Part shown: positions 33,484 through 49,222 of the stretch, piece after piece | Position numbering within the stretch: position 1 is the stretch's first letter | Layout of the letters: each line of letters starts with the position of its first letter | Source: Bondarzewia mesenterica | Taxonomy: Eukaryota > Basidiomycota > Agaricomycetes > Russulales > Bondarzewiaceae | Reading direction: 5' to 3' | NCBI GenBank assembly: GCA_004802705.1 | Contig: SGPL01000040.1 | Location: 41,227-105,226 of the forward strand | DNA length: 64,000 bases | The notes under the pieces: model-generated | Databases searched by the model: none | What the model was told of the DNA's origin: nothing | Seen by the model: the letters and a program-made list of their open reading frames with translations, nothing else | Made by a program: the position numbers and the translations under genes

Positions 33484-36010
33484 TTACACAGTGTCGACGA
33501 GGTGGTCTGTACAGGTTGCGCAGACAACGAGAAAACTGCTCAACAATAATGTCAAGACGTGAAGAGTGACCGACACTCTCACCTTCGAGGGGCAATACCA
33601 CGGGGACATAATCAGGTATTTCAGCATAGTGCATGCGGCCTAAGAACGTATAACGTATTTTGAGCGCCTTGGCACAAGTAGGCGCGGGGTCGTAAAAGCC
33701 TTGCAGGCCGGACTGTCAAATAGCCACGTCAGCACACCGTTATCTCACGATATTAGAAACCGGAGGGAATACGCATGAGAAGTAACGCAACAAGACAAAA
33801 TGGCTCACCTTCGGTCGGTGCCCTGGGATATTCAACTGGCCCTTGTGTACAAGGGCCTGGATGGGAACGGTTACGTCCACTTCCAGATCTCTCGCTTCCG
33901 GGTCCGAATCCATGGGACCGTATATAGCCTCCAAAATAACGAGACCTGTAGAGCTTCTGATCAGAAGCAGATCGATCGAGGCTCAATATCTTTTCACCTT
34001 CGGTCGCCTTTTCGACCTGCATGTGCTTGCGTGCCGCGTCCTTAAGTAGTGATATCGTCTCCTCCACTTCGCGTCTCACGGATGACCGCTCTTCGACAAA
34101 TTCTCTTCGCGCAGCACGGTAAAACCTGGGGAAAAGGTGTGGGTCCGTGTAGACAGCAGTGATGGAAATCGAGAAACTTACGCTGCTCGTTGTCTCGCCG
34201 GCGGGGCTTCAAGATCAATTGATACGCTAGGACGAACGCGGTCGTGGGTACAACTGCCGTAATAAGTCCAAGCGATGCATCATAATCGTCGGCAACTGTG
34301 ATCGGTACCGAGAGTTGTTGCCCGAGATAAGTCAAGCTGTCAGGACGTTCATGGTCAGCCCAATGAAGAAAAGAGGTTGTAGAAATATTTGACCACGCAC
34401 TCTAGCTTCAACTCTACGCCGGCAGCGCTCAATCCTACCGTAGTCGTAACGCCCCCCTGTTCATTTCCCCAGGCGCCGGAGAAGACCCATGAGAAGCCCG
34501 CTAAACCAAGTTGCATGACCAACTTAGCCTCCATCTTGAGTTCGGAGAATATTACACCACACTCCGTCCTCAAGCACGTTCCCATGCCCGCCAGCGTAAC
34601 TCCGTATGACCAATGTCTTAAACCTACACCAAGTCCAGAGACAGATCCGGGATTGGTGGACGAAGAGGACTTTTCCTGATTCTCGGGGTGATAGGTGAGG
34701 TTGAAAGGGATGGGGGACACGACATTAATCGCAAGATAGGGTTGACTGCCAGTATGCAGAACTAATACGCCTTCCGTAAATGACTTCCGGAAGAGGCGAC
34801 GGGAATACGAAAGCGTGAGTGGGGGGAAAACGGGGCGCAGACGTGGTGACAAGGTTGTTTGTGCAATGAATGTGCCGTCATCGCTGTGATAGACACCCTT
34901 GACATTGACGAAATGTGAGCGAAGAAGAGATGCCGTCGCCTACGTTAGTTAGCGAAATGATACGGCCAGTCAGTTGCTGGACAGACGCCGCCATAATCAA
35001 TCACACCGACCTCAAAATCTAGACGAGGGGAATACTGGTGTCGTATAGTGCCAAGAACATTGCCACCGCCCAATTCCAAACTATCACTTCCTGGTTTTCC
35101 TTGGGCTATTCGACTAGTGATAAACACTTTCGTCTTTTCATCAATCTCTCTCTAGTCCACGGACATCAGAACTTATCCTGAGGGCTTCAATCCAAAAAAG
35201 GCTTGCCTGGAATGTATGACGCAGAGAAAAAGAAGAAAAATTGACGTCAGAAATTCTGTCCACAGTGCGTGCAATCCACGTCCGTGGACTTGTTCCAACC
35301 TCTCGTTCGAACAGAGAGCGTGCATCAATTCCAAGGGTCAATCGGCCCTTAGGCCGAATTAAATCTTCCAGTTTTTGTCTCCTCAGGTCTCTCCGTGAAT
35401 TTGTCAATATTCTCCGAATCTACACACGGCTCGTAAGGGCAACAGAACGTTGGGACGATCGCATAGACGCACCTCATCTCGGGGCTTGGAACGCAACTCG
35501 GGAGGCCACGTAAGGTTCAAACTTTCATAACCTAGACTCTCCGACACATTGACAATGGTTGAAAGAGCTGATTTGATCAAACGTACCTAGAATATCATAG
35601 ACCTGCCTGAAAACGCGTCAACTCAACCTCCATGGACGAAGTGTCATTGACCTACCGAGAAAACGGGTCGGACAGGACTGTTCTACATCGTCAATGTTCA
35701 TGCTAGCATGTTGCAATGTTGTAATGCATACCTTCATAGGCTTTCTGTATCTCCAGAAATCGTTTGTTCGCTGTGGCCTTCGTGGTGTCATCCCGCTGCT
35801 TGTCAGGATGAAAAACGACCGACAGAGTTCGGTACCGCTCTCTTATCTCATTGTCGGATGCAGTTCTCGGAAGATTGAGGACTGAGCTGGCCTCATGTGA
35901 GTCGAAGAACAGTACCAAGTTAAGGAAAGGCTGAGAACTGACTAGAGGAAGTCCTTCTCGTGAAAAGGAGTTTGACGTGGGCTCGATACTCCGTTCTCTG
36001 GCAAACTCAT
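33484..36010 (-). CDS. DNAJC11-like J-domain protein (mitochondrial)
   Basis: J protein of the DNAJC11 type, which in animals sits at the mitochondrial outer membrane with the SAM and MICOS complexes and affects cristae. The start at 36010 gives MSLPENGVSSPRQTPFHEKD, then an intron joins FLYSVLNLPRTASDNEIRER and YRTLSVVFHPDKQRDDTTKA. HPD, the Hsp70-activating tripeptide, is intact. RFLEIQKAYE completes the J domain. The middle holds a beta-rich region (about 34390-34850: FTEGVLVLHTGSQP, GLRHWSYGVTLAGMGT). After it come TYLGQQLSVPITVADDYDA and a hydrophobic segment AVVPTTAFVLAYQLILKP. The C-terminal DUF3395-type domain is RRDNEQRF, SVRREVEETISLLKDAARKH, GLQGFYDPAPTCAKALKIRY and TFLGRMHYAEIPDYVPVVLP, ending LEDHLVDTV at TAA (33484-33486) after a last intron. 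It is head-to-head with SAM50. Confidence 0.92.
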
Positions 36011-36144
36011 GCAAGGAATGGAAATGGGATACACAACAATTAAGTAAGAACGATATCTTGCCCCCAAAAAAAGATGAAGTTGATAATTTCGGAGGAGAAG
36101 AACACGATGGTCATACAGTGCTTTTTGATTACATAATTCGACGA
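36011..36144. promoter_or_regulatory. Shared promoter, DNAJC11-like / SAM50
   Basis: Only about 134 bp lie between the two start codons (182 bp if SAM50 starts at 36193). Any promoter here must serve both genes. Confidence 0.55.
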
Positions 36145-37910
36145 ATGACCGGATTCGATCTTTGTTACGCGCTGTTCCCGGACTCGAGCAGCATGAGTTT
36201 GCTGTCCCTTCATCTCGCTGACCTGGTGAGCAAATATACACTTATCAGCGTCTAACTAATTCTTACTGAAAACCAGGTCAATGAAAACCTGGACTTTCCA
36301 GCCCGCGTCGCGTCCGTGCGCGTTGATGGTGCAGCACATACCCGCAAGGGTTTCCTTGCATCTTTAATCAACCCTCACATTTCCCCATCCTCTGCTGCCG
36401 ACCAACCGGCCAACCTTGCGTCCGTGCTCCGTGCTACCAGGGACATAAGCCATGTCTTACAACGCACGGACTTATTCCAATCAATAGACGTAAAGCTGGA
36501 ACGCAGCCGCGAAGCCTTGGCCAAAGAGAATGACGTCGATATCATTTTCACGACGAGGGAAAAGGGGAGATTTTACATGAAGACGTCCACGGAAGTAGGC
36601 AACAATGAAGGTAGCGCGGTGCGTATTGTTTTTTCTCATCGATTGTATCAGACCTCATTCTTCTCTACAGAGCGCAATCGGTCGCATGCGCAATGTTTTT
36701 GGAGGCGCAGAGACACTCGAGGCCAACATATCCGTCGGCACTAAGACGCGTCGTTCGTTTAACGCGTCCTTATCCGCCCCTCTCACGTCAAGCCTCAAGA
36801 CGTTCGGTGACATCTCCATCTTCGCAGTAGACAGGGATTTTACTGGGTATGCGAGTTGTACCGAGGCGTTACGCGGAATTAAAGCTGTTGTTAGGGTGAG
36901 TGGGTTTCTATACTGCAGAAGTAGATGGTGCTTTATGCGGATTCGGTATGAAGAGCGGGTCGCCGTCAAAAGGACAGCACGAAGTCGGCTACGAGGCTGT
37001 CTTAAGGCACATCGGCAGCCTGATGCCTTCCGCATCTATCAGGCAGGAGTATTCTCAATATATTTCGCTTTCCAGATGCTGACGTCTTGCAAAGTATGAG
37101 AGAGGCTGCCGGCCAATCCATCAAGTCATCCATCTCCCACACTTGGGTGCGCGATACCCGCGATCACACGTTCACCAGCACCAAAGGCTATTTTACCAAG
37201 TTATATCATGAGCTAGCAGGGATAGGAGGTGACGTGTCATTTTACAAAATGGAAGCTGAGGCTCGCGCGTGTCGTCCGGTCTTCCCAGGTCTGGTACGTA
37301 TTCTCCGCGCAAGAACTTTACCGTGCTAGCTCATGAGAGCGCAGTTCCTTTCATTATCGACCCGTTGCGGTCTTCTCTACGGCCTGTCGGGGCCTACCTT
37401 ATTTTCCGACCGGTTCCAACTTGGCGGACCACTCAGCGTGCGCATGTTCCGCGCAAACGCAATGGGTCCTCGAGATCGTTGTGAGTTCGTAATGAAAATT
37501 AGTGCTGCACCGTTTGCTGACTTGGGACAGCTGATTCTGTTGGTGGTGATATGTACTGGGCGGCTGGCGCGAGCTTCATATCGAATTTTCCCGGAAAATC
37601 ACATTGGCCACTCAAGTTACATCTCTTTTTCAATGCTGGCCAAGTACGGCCTAGACATCCCAGTTCGTACTTCTCGTTCTGTCCCGACTATTTTCTCCGT
37701 TGATCATGGACTCTGGACTTTCCAGCACAAACTCTGAAGGAAAACATTGTTTCCTGCATGTTACAACCCTCAGTTTCTGCGGGAATAGGTCTTGTATATC
37801 TGTTTGATCCCCTTAAAGTTGAACTCAATTTTGGGGTTCCGTTGGTGGCTACAAAGACAGATGGCTTTAGAAAGGGGTTTCAGATTGGCATGGGGCTTGA
37901 ATTTTTATAA
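36145..37910 (+). CDS. SAM50: SAM50/Tob55, mitochondrial outer-membrane beta-barrel assembly core
   Basis: Omp85-family barrel that inserts beta-barrel proteins into the mitochondrial outer membrane. Exon 1 ends LHLADL and joins (intron 36226-36276) VNENLDFPARVASVRVDGAA, the POTRA domain. Barrel landmarks follow: GRMRNVFGGAETLEANISVG, TKTRRSFNASLSAPL, SCTEALRGIKAVVR, HEVGYEAVLRHIGSLMPSAS, SHTWVRDTRDHTFTSTKGYF and LYGLSGPTLFSDRFQLGGP. RMFRANAMGPRDR carries the conserved RxF..N..GPRD loop, and DSVGGDMYWAAGASFISNFP comes next. The end, GIGLVYLFDPLKVELNFGVP then RKGFQIGMGLEFL, is the terminal beta-signal, with TAA at 37908-37910. The start is uncertain: ATGs at 36145 and 36193 are both in frame. 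A neighbouring frame reads HEFAV just before LHLADL, matching relatives better, so one extra C near 36210 may have shifted the N-terminus. Confidence 0.92.
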
Positions 37911-37919
37911 AAATGAGAT

Positions 37920-40033
37920 ATGTTACGATTCCCGAATTGGGGATCGTTTCTCTTACTCGGAACATGGGCCATTTTGACCCTCTCCCGAAAGCCCTACGCG
38001 CCAGTCGACTTGCCCTCGCCAATCTCATCACCGCTCTGTGTCTCCTCAAAATCAATCTCACTGACAAAACCCACCCTTGTACAGTCACTTCCACGTAACG
38101 CAAATGCGGATCACATACCCTTATTCCCAATTTCCATTCCGTCACATGCCCATCGGTTTCGTCCTCGCTCGTCTACGCCCATATCACCCTACGAACCTCC
38201 TACCGAACGCTTCATACCCCCGCGCGAAGTCATCCTCACGCCTTCTCCTTCAATGGCCAAAGTGTCAAAGTCGAGCAAACAAAAGTTCATGTCCGCCAAG
38301 CCCTATACAGTACTGAAGTTCCTAATCAATAAAGAACCTCCCGATATTGATCTCAACAAGCCCGCACCCCCGCCTTTGCCCACGGACGATCTGTTGCTGT
38401 TGCGCGGAGGTGTGCGCAGGAAGAAGCCACTGATGGTAGCAGTGAACCCCACAATTGCCAACGCGCGTGATACACCGTCGATTGCATCTACGCCTCCGTC
38501 TGAGGCTGCTCGAGCTGCTGCCATCCTCAAATCTGTAGGCTATCTCCTTTTTTGTAAAGAGGGTTTGCGTTGAGGCGGCGCTCGGTTGCTTTATAGCATG
38601 ATGAAGGATCTGCAGGAACACTGACGATCGTCACCGCCTGTGCAATCTCTGATGAAGAATACTCGTCGGGCTGGCATCTCTGCCTCTGGTATCCGCAAAT
38701 CAGTATCTCCTGCAGCAGGGCGAGATACAGTATTGGTGCTACGATCAGCGACAGAATGCTCATACCTGGCAGCCCGTTAGCATCGTTACTTGACCATGGG
38801 CTGCAGGAGACGCCAGTAAAGTCTACGACGGCAAGATATCCATTCCGGACACCGTCCCCCGCAGCCTCGTCCTTCGGCTCCTCAGAAACTACGCTGCACA
38901 TCGATACGGACGGGTCCAGGGACGGGACGCGCAATGACTGGAAGCTCCTCGATGCGTGCTTCACCGACGAGCGGCTTGCAGTCAGCGCGCGTCTTGGGAA
39001 GGAAAGGATGAGCTGAGTGAAGTCGACTCGGTGGATCTGGAGAAGGTTGCGGATCGATTTGTTGGCCTTACTGGGGGGTAAGAATGTTGTTGCCGGTCTG
39101 GGTTCAGCATAGACTCGGTTAGACTTCTTTAAATGCTCTTCAAGCAGCGTGTGCTCATATAATTTTTTTTACTTCTTTGCAGCGAAGACCTTCTGAGATG
39201 CGCGAGAGCCCTTCAGAAGAAACAGCGCTCGGGCAATGTCGCCCCACCCACACCGAGCTTCCGTCAATCTTCTGTGGTGTCTACCCCTTCTGTACCGGAC
39301 TTCACCCCTCTCAGTCGTGGATGTTTCGTCTGGTCTTCGAGCCGCCCAAAGCTACCACCGTCATTGTTAGCTCCTCGCCACTCGCACCTCATGGAGGAGG
39401 CCATTTCCATCAGCCGGCAGGAGCCTCCAGCTCGTCCGTCTGTAGACGAGACGTCAGTCAACGATATTTCTGAAACCTCTATGAGTTCGCAGGACGTCTC
39501 GGTGTCCGAAGACATCAATGAAGAGCAGAGTGAACAGGCTCCTGCAGGAATTGGCAGCCGAGTCGAGGGCTTTTTCTTTTCGTATCTGCCGACACTGTCC
39601 AAATCCAAAGTGCCAGTGAAGACGAAGGAGGGTGGACGTCCTGGTCTTCCCTTACCACCTCTTGAAGTACTAGAAAAAGCCCGCGGCCCGTCACTACGCT
39701 CGTTAGCAAGCCTCCTCCAAAGCAGGCTCACCCCACGGAGATCGTCAACCTTCATCGCGCCCCTGTGCCGTCGTCGAAGATACCCGTATGCAAATACGAC
39801 CGCGTCCCAGGCGTCTTGTTGACCTTCGGCATGTCACACCTCAGCCGGAGCCACCGCAACCCATCCGGATTTCTCAGCATCGGAGGAGCAGTGGGGGGAG
39901 CGTGAAAGATTTGGTTCGGAGCTTTGAGAAAATGGATAGCATGGCTTCCGACAGCCGGCCAGTGTCCCAGATGTCGTTCAACAAGCAAAATAGTGCGGCG
40001 GGGTCGAATGCGAATCCTACCACGCCGAGTTGA
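37920..40033 (+). CDS. Pro/Ser-rich protein of unknown function
   Basis: Not recognised beyond a likely conserved basidiomycete protein. The first ATG at 37920 is only 9 bp after the SAM50 stop; a later in-frame ATG at about 38253 (MAKVSKSSKQKF) is an alternative start. Exon 1 has PYTVLKFLINKEPPDIDLNK and LLLRGGVRRKKPLMVAV. Further exons give LHIDTDGSRDGTRNDWKLLD, SEVDSVDLEKVADRFVGLTG and, past an intron, SEDLLRCARALQKKQRSGNV. The C-terminal half is Pro/Ser-rich and likely disordered. It carries GLPLPPLEVLEKARGP, PRRLVDLRHVTPQPEPPQPI and HRRSSGGSVKDLVRSFEKMD, the last a short helix. It stops TGA at 40031-40033. The repeated basic-proline pattern would fit a scaffold, but no role can be assigned. 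About 290 bp separate it from SIN1. Confidence 0.75.
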
Positions 40034-40323
40034 AAACCGTAAGATTGGATCATTCGGATTTTCTTCATTTTATAATCTGTTTTGTTTAAAATTCCTGTGG
40101 TGGATCACTTTGCCTTGCTATTCCTTATGCTTTCGCTATCTTCGTGGATATGACATGTACATCATCTTGTCTACATACATCTATGCGCTCAAGCTAATAA
40201 TCGTGGATCTATAGTGATCTATATTGTACGTTTTGAAAGCGTGGGAAATCTTCCCCGCACTCAGGGAGTTGACCGTGACGCGATTCGTCGAAGAGTCTCA
40301 CTTACAGTCAACCTCCAACAACA

Positions 40324-43073
40324 ATGTCACTTCTCAGCGATCCTGAGTATGCCAATATTGTTATATTGGATTCAGGAAGACTGACTCCATGTTTAGTTTC
40401 CTGGTCCATAGTCTGCGTCTCAATTACCTGCGCAACGTTGACGATCCATATGGCCCTCGCCTAATCTCCCTCAGCCCATCATTCTCTTCCAATCCTTATA
40501 TCATCGCTTCCTCTTTCGCCGATTTGGATAGATGGCCAGAAATAGCAGCACCATCGAGTCCTCCAATGTCTGAAGAAGACGCCGACGGAACGCGGATGCG
40601 GCGTGTGTCTGGTTTTCCTGGAGCGACAGGGCTCAAGTACACCCAGACAATATTGGGGCCGTCTCGTACGGGTTTTATGGGGATGAGAACAGGAGACCGA
40701 CGCTCGGGTGCACTTCGACGTTCGACGCGCTACGCTGGACGTACGAGTGGACGAAACGACGACGTTCCGAAGGAGAATAACGATGGCGCTGTCTCCGCCT
40801 CTTTGCCGTCACACCAAACTGTCTCAGGCGATCCCGCTTTAAGAACGGTGAGCCATTCGGAATCGGAGAGTACGATTCAGATTGAGTCGCTATCTTCGGA
40901 CGCGGACGAGGATTCTTCTCCTGCCGACGACGAAGATGATTTCGACGATGTTGGGGATCTCGACGATAGTATGGACATGGACGGAGATGAATTCGACTCG
41001 TACGTTCTTTCTGGGCTGTCCGTGTCTACTCTCTTCCTCATGCCTTCCATGTTTCTTTTGCAGGCACTCACGGCTGAGTCCCGTCAATGAGGATTCTAAC
41101 ATTGAAGGGATGTCATCCGACGCATCTCCCTTTCCTAGTGAGAAACGAATTAATTCGTACTTCGAGATGGTCACGCCTCCTCCTGCAAAAGCCGATGAGC
41201 AGTCGCAGCAAAATCCCAGTCTTCAAGAGCGCGCCTCCACCGAGCGCTCTGCCGAGAGCAACGAGGATATACCACCTGATGACCTCTTCACGCGCCAGGA
41301 TGTCTATATCACTCGACCTGCCAAGTCTGCCCTCACATCCCTTCTGGCATCATCCGATTCTTCAAACCCTTTCTCCGATCTTTATTCAGCCATCTCAGGG
41401 CGAGGCGTACCTGCGTCAGCTTCAACCACCATCACAATATTCTTCCCGCACGCTGGTGAGCCCGCGGGAAAACCCATGGAGCTTAACGTTAGGAAGGATG
41501 CGACTATGGAAGAGGTTCTGGGTTTCTCTCTATGGAATTACTGGGAGGAAGCATGGCAGCCTCGGCTGGATCAGAGAGAGGATGTATCGGAGGACCTGCT
41601 GAGTGCCGTAGGGTGGGTACTGAGAATTGCTGAGGACAACGGCGAAGTTGATGAAGATTTTCCTCGTGAGTAACCCTGATCCAACCTTTGTCGACAGCAT
41701 GTCTAACTTCAGTCATAGCGCCCGACCGGACGGGGAAAATATCGAAGTTCAACTTCGACGTCTACGCCGTGCTGGAAGCTACGCCGATACAGAGTTGGTA
41801 TTTTCTTCAGCTGTGGCACTTCAAAGGCGTTCGTGACCAACTGATCTTTATGGGTTTCAGTCCAGCAAAACAAAGTCCTTCAAGGCAAGATCCAGCGAAG
41901 CCCGTCTCGCGTCGCGGCCAAAGTGAAAAAGCCAGAGCCCCTCGCTGTTCCCAATCTTGCATTTCCCGGTACATCTGGCCCTGGTACTAGTGCTGTTCTC
42001 AGTTCGACGCTCGGAAATTCTCTCTTTTCCACTTCGTTGGGTCCGTCGCCGAGTTATGGTCCTCAGATGTTCCTAAGGATCCGTGTCTTGGACACCGCGG
42101 ATGCAGTTCATATCTCGACGACCATTCCTGTGTATGCTTTCCTTACTGGTATGCTCGTTGCGTTGCTCATAAGCCTTCTAGGTCTGCCACCATGTATATG
42201 CAAGAGGCTCTTGAACTGGTGTGTCGAAAGCGGAAACTGCAGAATCCAAAAGAGTATGCACTTCTGCTGGGCGACATGAGCATCCTCATTCCTTTGGATC
42301 GCACCGTTGCAAGCCTTCAGGGTAAATCGGAGCTGATGCTTGTAAAGAGATCCATGCTGCCTCAACTTGGAGCCGATGTCGGGAGACAAACTGGCAAGAC
42401 GACAGATCCCAATGGTATGTGTGCGCTCGTCTGCGAACTAAGCTCTTATCTCATTGGATGACATTTTCCTAGCATCAATATTCAAAAGGATGTCTGATGT
42501 GCCGGAAGTTCAGTATGGTCTTGCGGGTGATTATACCGCAGCATATAAGGTACTTTCTTTCATATCCAGGCTTTGTCACTTATGAACGGACCTTATTACG
42601 CAGAAATACTCGGTCTTCAGAAAGATGCCTATGCTCGTCGGACGACATGAAAGAGTCCTTGCCATTGATGGAGCATATATTCATGTAAGCTTTCTTACTG
42701 TTGTATTTCCGACACTTTTTAACACAAGTCCATAATGTTCTAGATTATGCCGTCATCAAACAAAGCCAAGGCAGTTTTTGATAGTGGTAAAACCTCATCT
42801 TATCATATCAACAGTATCGTTGCTTGTCAGCAATCGGCCAAGTCGTCCTCATCATTTCGATTTGTTGTGCACCGAAACGGAGGCAACAAAACGTTATGAA
42901 TTTGAGGCAGAGAGCCCTAAGGCAGCCAGTATGTATTCATTGTTGTTTTAAATATATTGATGCATATGCTCATAATTTTTAAAGATGAGATTGTTCAAAC
43001 TATTCGAGGATTAAAAGCTGCCTTGGAAAGATCAGGCACCATCAATAAATCAAGAAGGAGTAGACAAGCATGA
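40324..43073 (+). CDS. SIN1: TORC2 subunit Sin1/Avo1
   Basis: Scaffold subunit of TOR complex 2 that recruits AGC-kinase substrates at the plasma membrane. The 8-residue first exon (MSLLSDPD) joins FLVHSLRLNYLRNVDDPYGP and RLISLSPSFSSNPYI, the conserved N-terminus of fungal Sin1. An acidic Ser-rich region follows (about 40850-41000). The CRIM domain is SALTSLLASSDSSNPFSDLY then TTITIFFPHAGEPAGKPMEL, NVRKDATMEEVLGFSLWNYW. A Ras-binding-like domain has MFLRIRVLDTADAVHISTTI, MYMQEALELVCRKRKLQNPK and EYALLLGDMSILIPLDRTVA. The C-terminal PH domain has KYSVFRKMPMLVGRHERVLA, IDGAYIHIMPSSNK, SFRFVVHRNGGNKTYEFEAE and IVQTIRGLKAALERSG. It stops TGA at 43071-43073. All four parts are present and in family order. 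Confidence 0.94.
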
Positions 43074-43698
43074 TATTATAATAACTTTTTAGAATTTTAC
43101 CGCCGTTTGCATTCGCCGGCCAAACCACCTCCCGCCCCGTTCGCCGATACGTTCACCGACACGTTCTCCGTCATGCCCTCCATTCCCCGATAGCAGCGTG
43201 AACACGCGTTTTCAGATAAATTGTTTGTAGTGCCAATGTGACACTACATCACACCGTGTAAGCCGTTAGGCTGCGTCGCACTGCACGCGGTAAATATGGC
43301 AGCCGAAATATCGACGATGGTAACAGTCCTCTCAACCGACTTCAAAGAGAGGATTTTTGGTTGTATACAAAGGACTAGTGGGCAATGCAGGAATCTGCTC
43401 GTGCCCGCCGCTCCGTTGGACTGGTTTGCAATATACTAGAATGTCTCGAGAGTATGGCCGTCACTGACCCTTTCGGTCATCACGCGAGTCGTCGTCAGCT
43501 AGACTGGGTCGTCAGCAGCTCACAGATAGCGTCCTGCAATATATCTCGATGATTTTGAAAGTCAACTCTTCTCTCTATCTCGACGAGGTCCGCAATAAGC
43601 TGGCTATAGTGTGCGTGATGTCCATGTCTCCAGCTACTTATGTTTATCAGACAAACATCTTCTTTTGTGGTCATTTTCCTCCAGCATGTAAGTTAGTA
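43074..43698. other. Convergent intergenic region
   Basis: 625 bp between the SIN1 and NCL1 stops, containing a short GTTCACCGACACGTTCTCCG-like tandem near 43142-43170. No supported gene. Confidence 0.5.
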
Positions 43699-47731
<4,033 letters not shown>

Positions 47732-48146
47732 TTTGGGTGTCTCTTTTATTTCTCGTTCTGGAGAGATTTCAAATGGGTAGGGACGTCCTCGGTACGGTGC
47801 AATTGGACAAGGGCCTTATTTCTTCCTCTTCTATTATAAGAGTGTTGGTTCGTGCGTCTCAAACTGAGAGCGAGGCTGGTGAGGACGGCCAGAGTCCATA
47901 AGCCTGGTGATTAGAGTAAGAGAACTGAACCAACCACGACTTTACTTCTTTACAATCTTGTCTGTCGTATCTTCTCCCTTGAAATACAATTTAAATGTAC
48001 AAATCGGAAGTGTTGTTTTTGAAACTAGCTCGATGAGGAGTCGAGCACGTTTGGTCGAGGAAGAAAGAAAGAGGCGAAGACAGCGGCCCGGGCGGTCCAC
48101 CTCAAACCAATAAAATACAATATATTTCTCAATTTACCCTCAGACG
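47732..48146. promoter_or_regulatory. Divergent promoter, NCL1 / acidic EF-hand-like gene
   Basis: 415 bp between divergent start codons, with no recognisable element beyond AT-rich patches. Both promoters must lie here. Confidence 0.5.
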
Positions 48147-49222
48147 ATGGCATCCTCCGACACCGAAGACGACACAACCTTCCTCAACCTCTCCGCTCGC
48201 CTCCGCTCCCAGATCGACCGCGCCTTTGACAAAGTCGCATCCACCACCACCACCGACGATAACGATGTGGCCTCCATGGACGCCGCAGGCGGGTTCATCC
48301 CAGACTCGGGCTTTCTGCTCGACGACGACGACGACGACGCGGGCGGCTTCCTCCCGCCGTCCGGTCACGCCTCAACATCCACACTAAAACCGAGTCAAAT
48401 GCCACTCTCCCGCATCCCAAGCGCACTCCAGCTCCTCGATCTTCCACCAGCAGATCCCGAAATCTTGTCCGTATTCCGCAACGCCGCCTCTGGCTGGCGT
48501 TCCGCACGCGGCGAGCGGGTCGGAAGAGGAGGAGAAGAGGATGAAGGAGAAGGCGGAGGACTGGTGAGCAGGAAGGACTGGCGTTCGGTGTGTGCGGTGT
48601 TGCTCGAGGGGCAGGACGACGACGAGCAGCCTCTGTCCGCAGATCAAGTCCAAGACGACGACGAGGCAGAAGAACAAGAAGAAGAGATGGAATCTTCAGG
48701 CTCCTCCTCCTCCGAGTACATCGACACTCCTACGAAAAAGCGTAAGCCCGAGCGCACACGCTCCACCCGTACACGTCGCCCCTCCTCCCCCTCAGAGCCA
48801 GGATCCCCCAAAGGCCTGACTCTGCGTCAAAAGCGCGAGGCTCTACTCGCATTTGCTCTCTTCTTCCCGGACGTCGACCCAGGTGACACCCCGATGCTGA
48901 GCGCCAAGCGTCTCGGCGTCCGCGAACTCGCGAATGCCGCCCGCGCACTGCGGGAGAAGATCTCTGCAGAGCAGGTGCGTACATCTACACCTTACCCGTC
49001 CCCACCTCTCTTCGTCCCTATTCTTCCTCTTCCACCGCGCCATTCCTGTCCCTCTTCTACCACGCCGTCGTTCTCCCTCTTTTGATACGTTCTACTCCGA
49101 TATCGAATAACTGACGGTGGATACAGATGGTAGAGATGCTCGAAGCCTTCTCGACCTCTCCAGACAAAACGATAAGTCTCGCCGACTTTGAGCGTATGAT
49201 GGTCGCCACGCGTATGGCCTAA
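48147..49222 (+). CDS. Acidic protein with C-terminal EF-hand-like domain (unknown)
   Basis: Not named. The N-terminal half (MASSDTEDDTTFLNLSARLR) is very acidic, with poly-Asp at about 48320 and Glu/Asp/Gln-rich blocks at about 48530-48700. A short block TPTKKRKPERTRSTRTRR is a likely nuclear localisation signal. The C-terminal domain, GLTLRQKREALLAFALFFPD then RLGVRELANAARALREKISA, is joined across an intron (about 48976-49125) to MVEMLEAFSTSPDKTISLAD and FERMMVATRMA, with TAA at 49220-49222. The helix-loop-helix spacing and the closing SLADFERMM resemble a centrin/calmodulin-type EF-hand pair whose loops lack normal calcium ligands. A nuclear scaffold or DNA-repair partner role is possible but not shown. 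Single intron, good composition, probably expressed. Confidence 0.82.

Noticed and set aside
37043..37094. Possible GC-AG intron in SAM50
   Set aside because: A canonical GT donor six bases further on (37049) keeps the same phase and only adds two residues, so no non-standard intron is needed.
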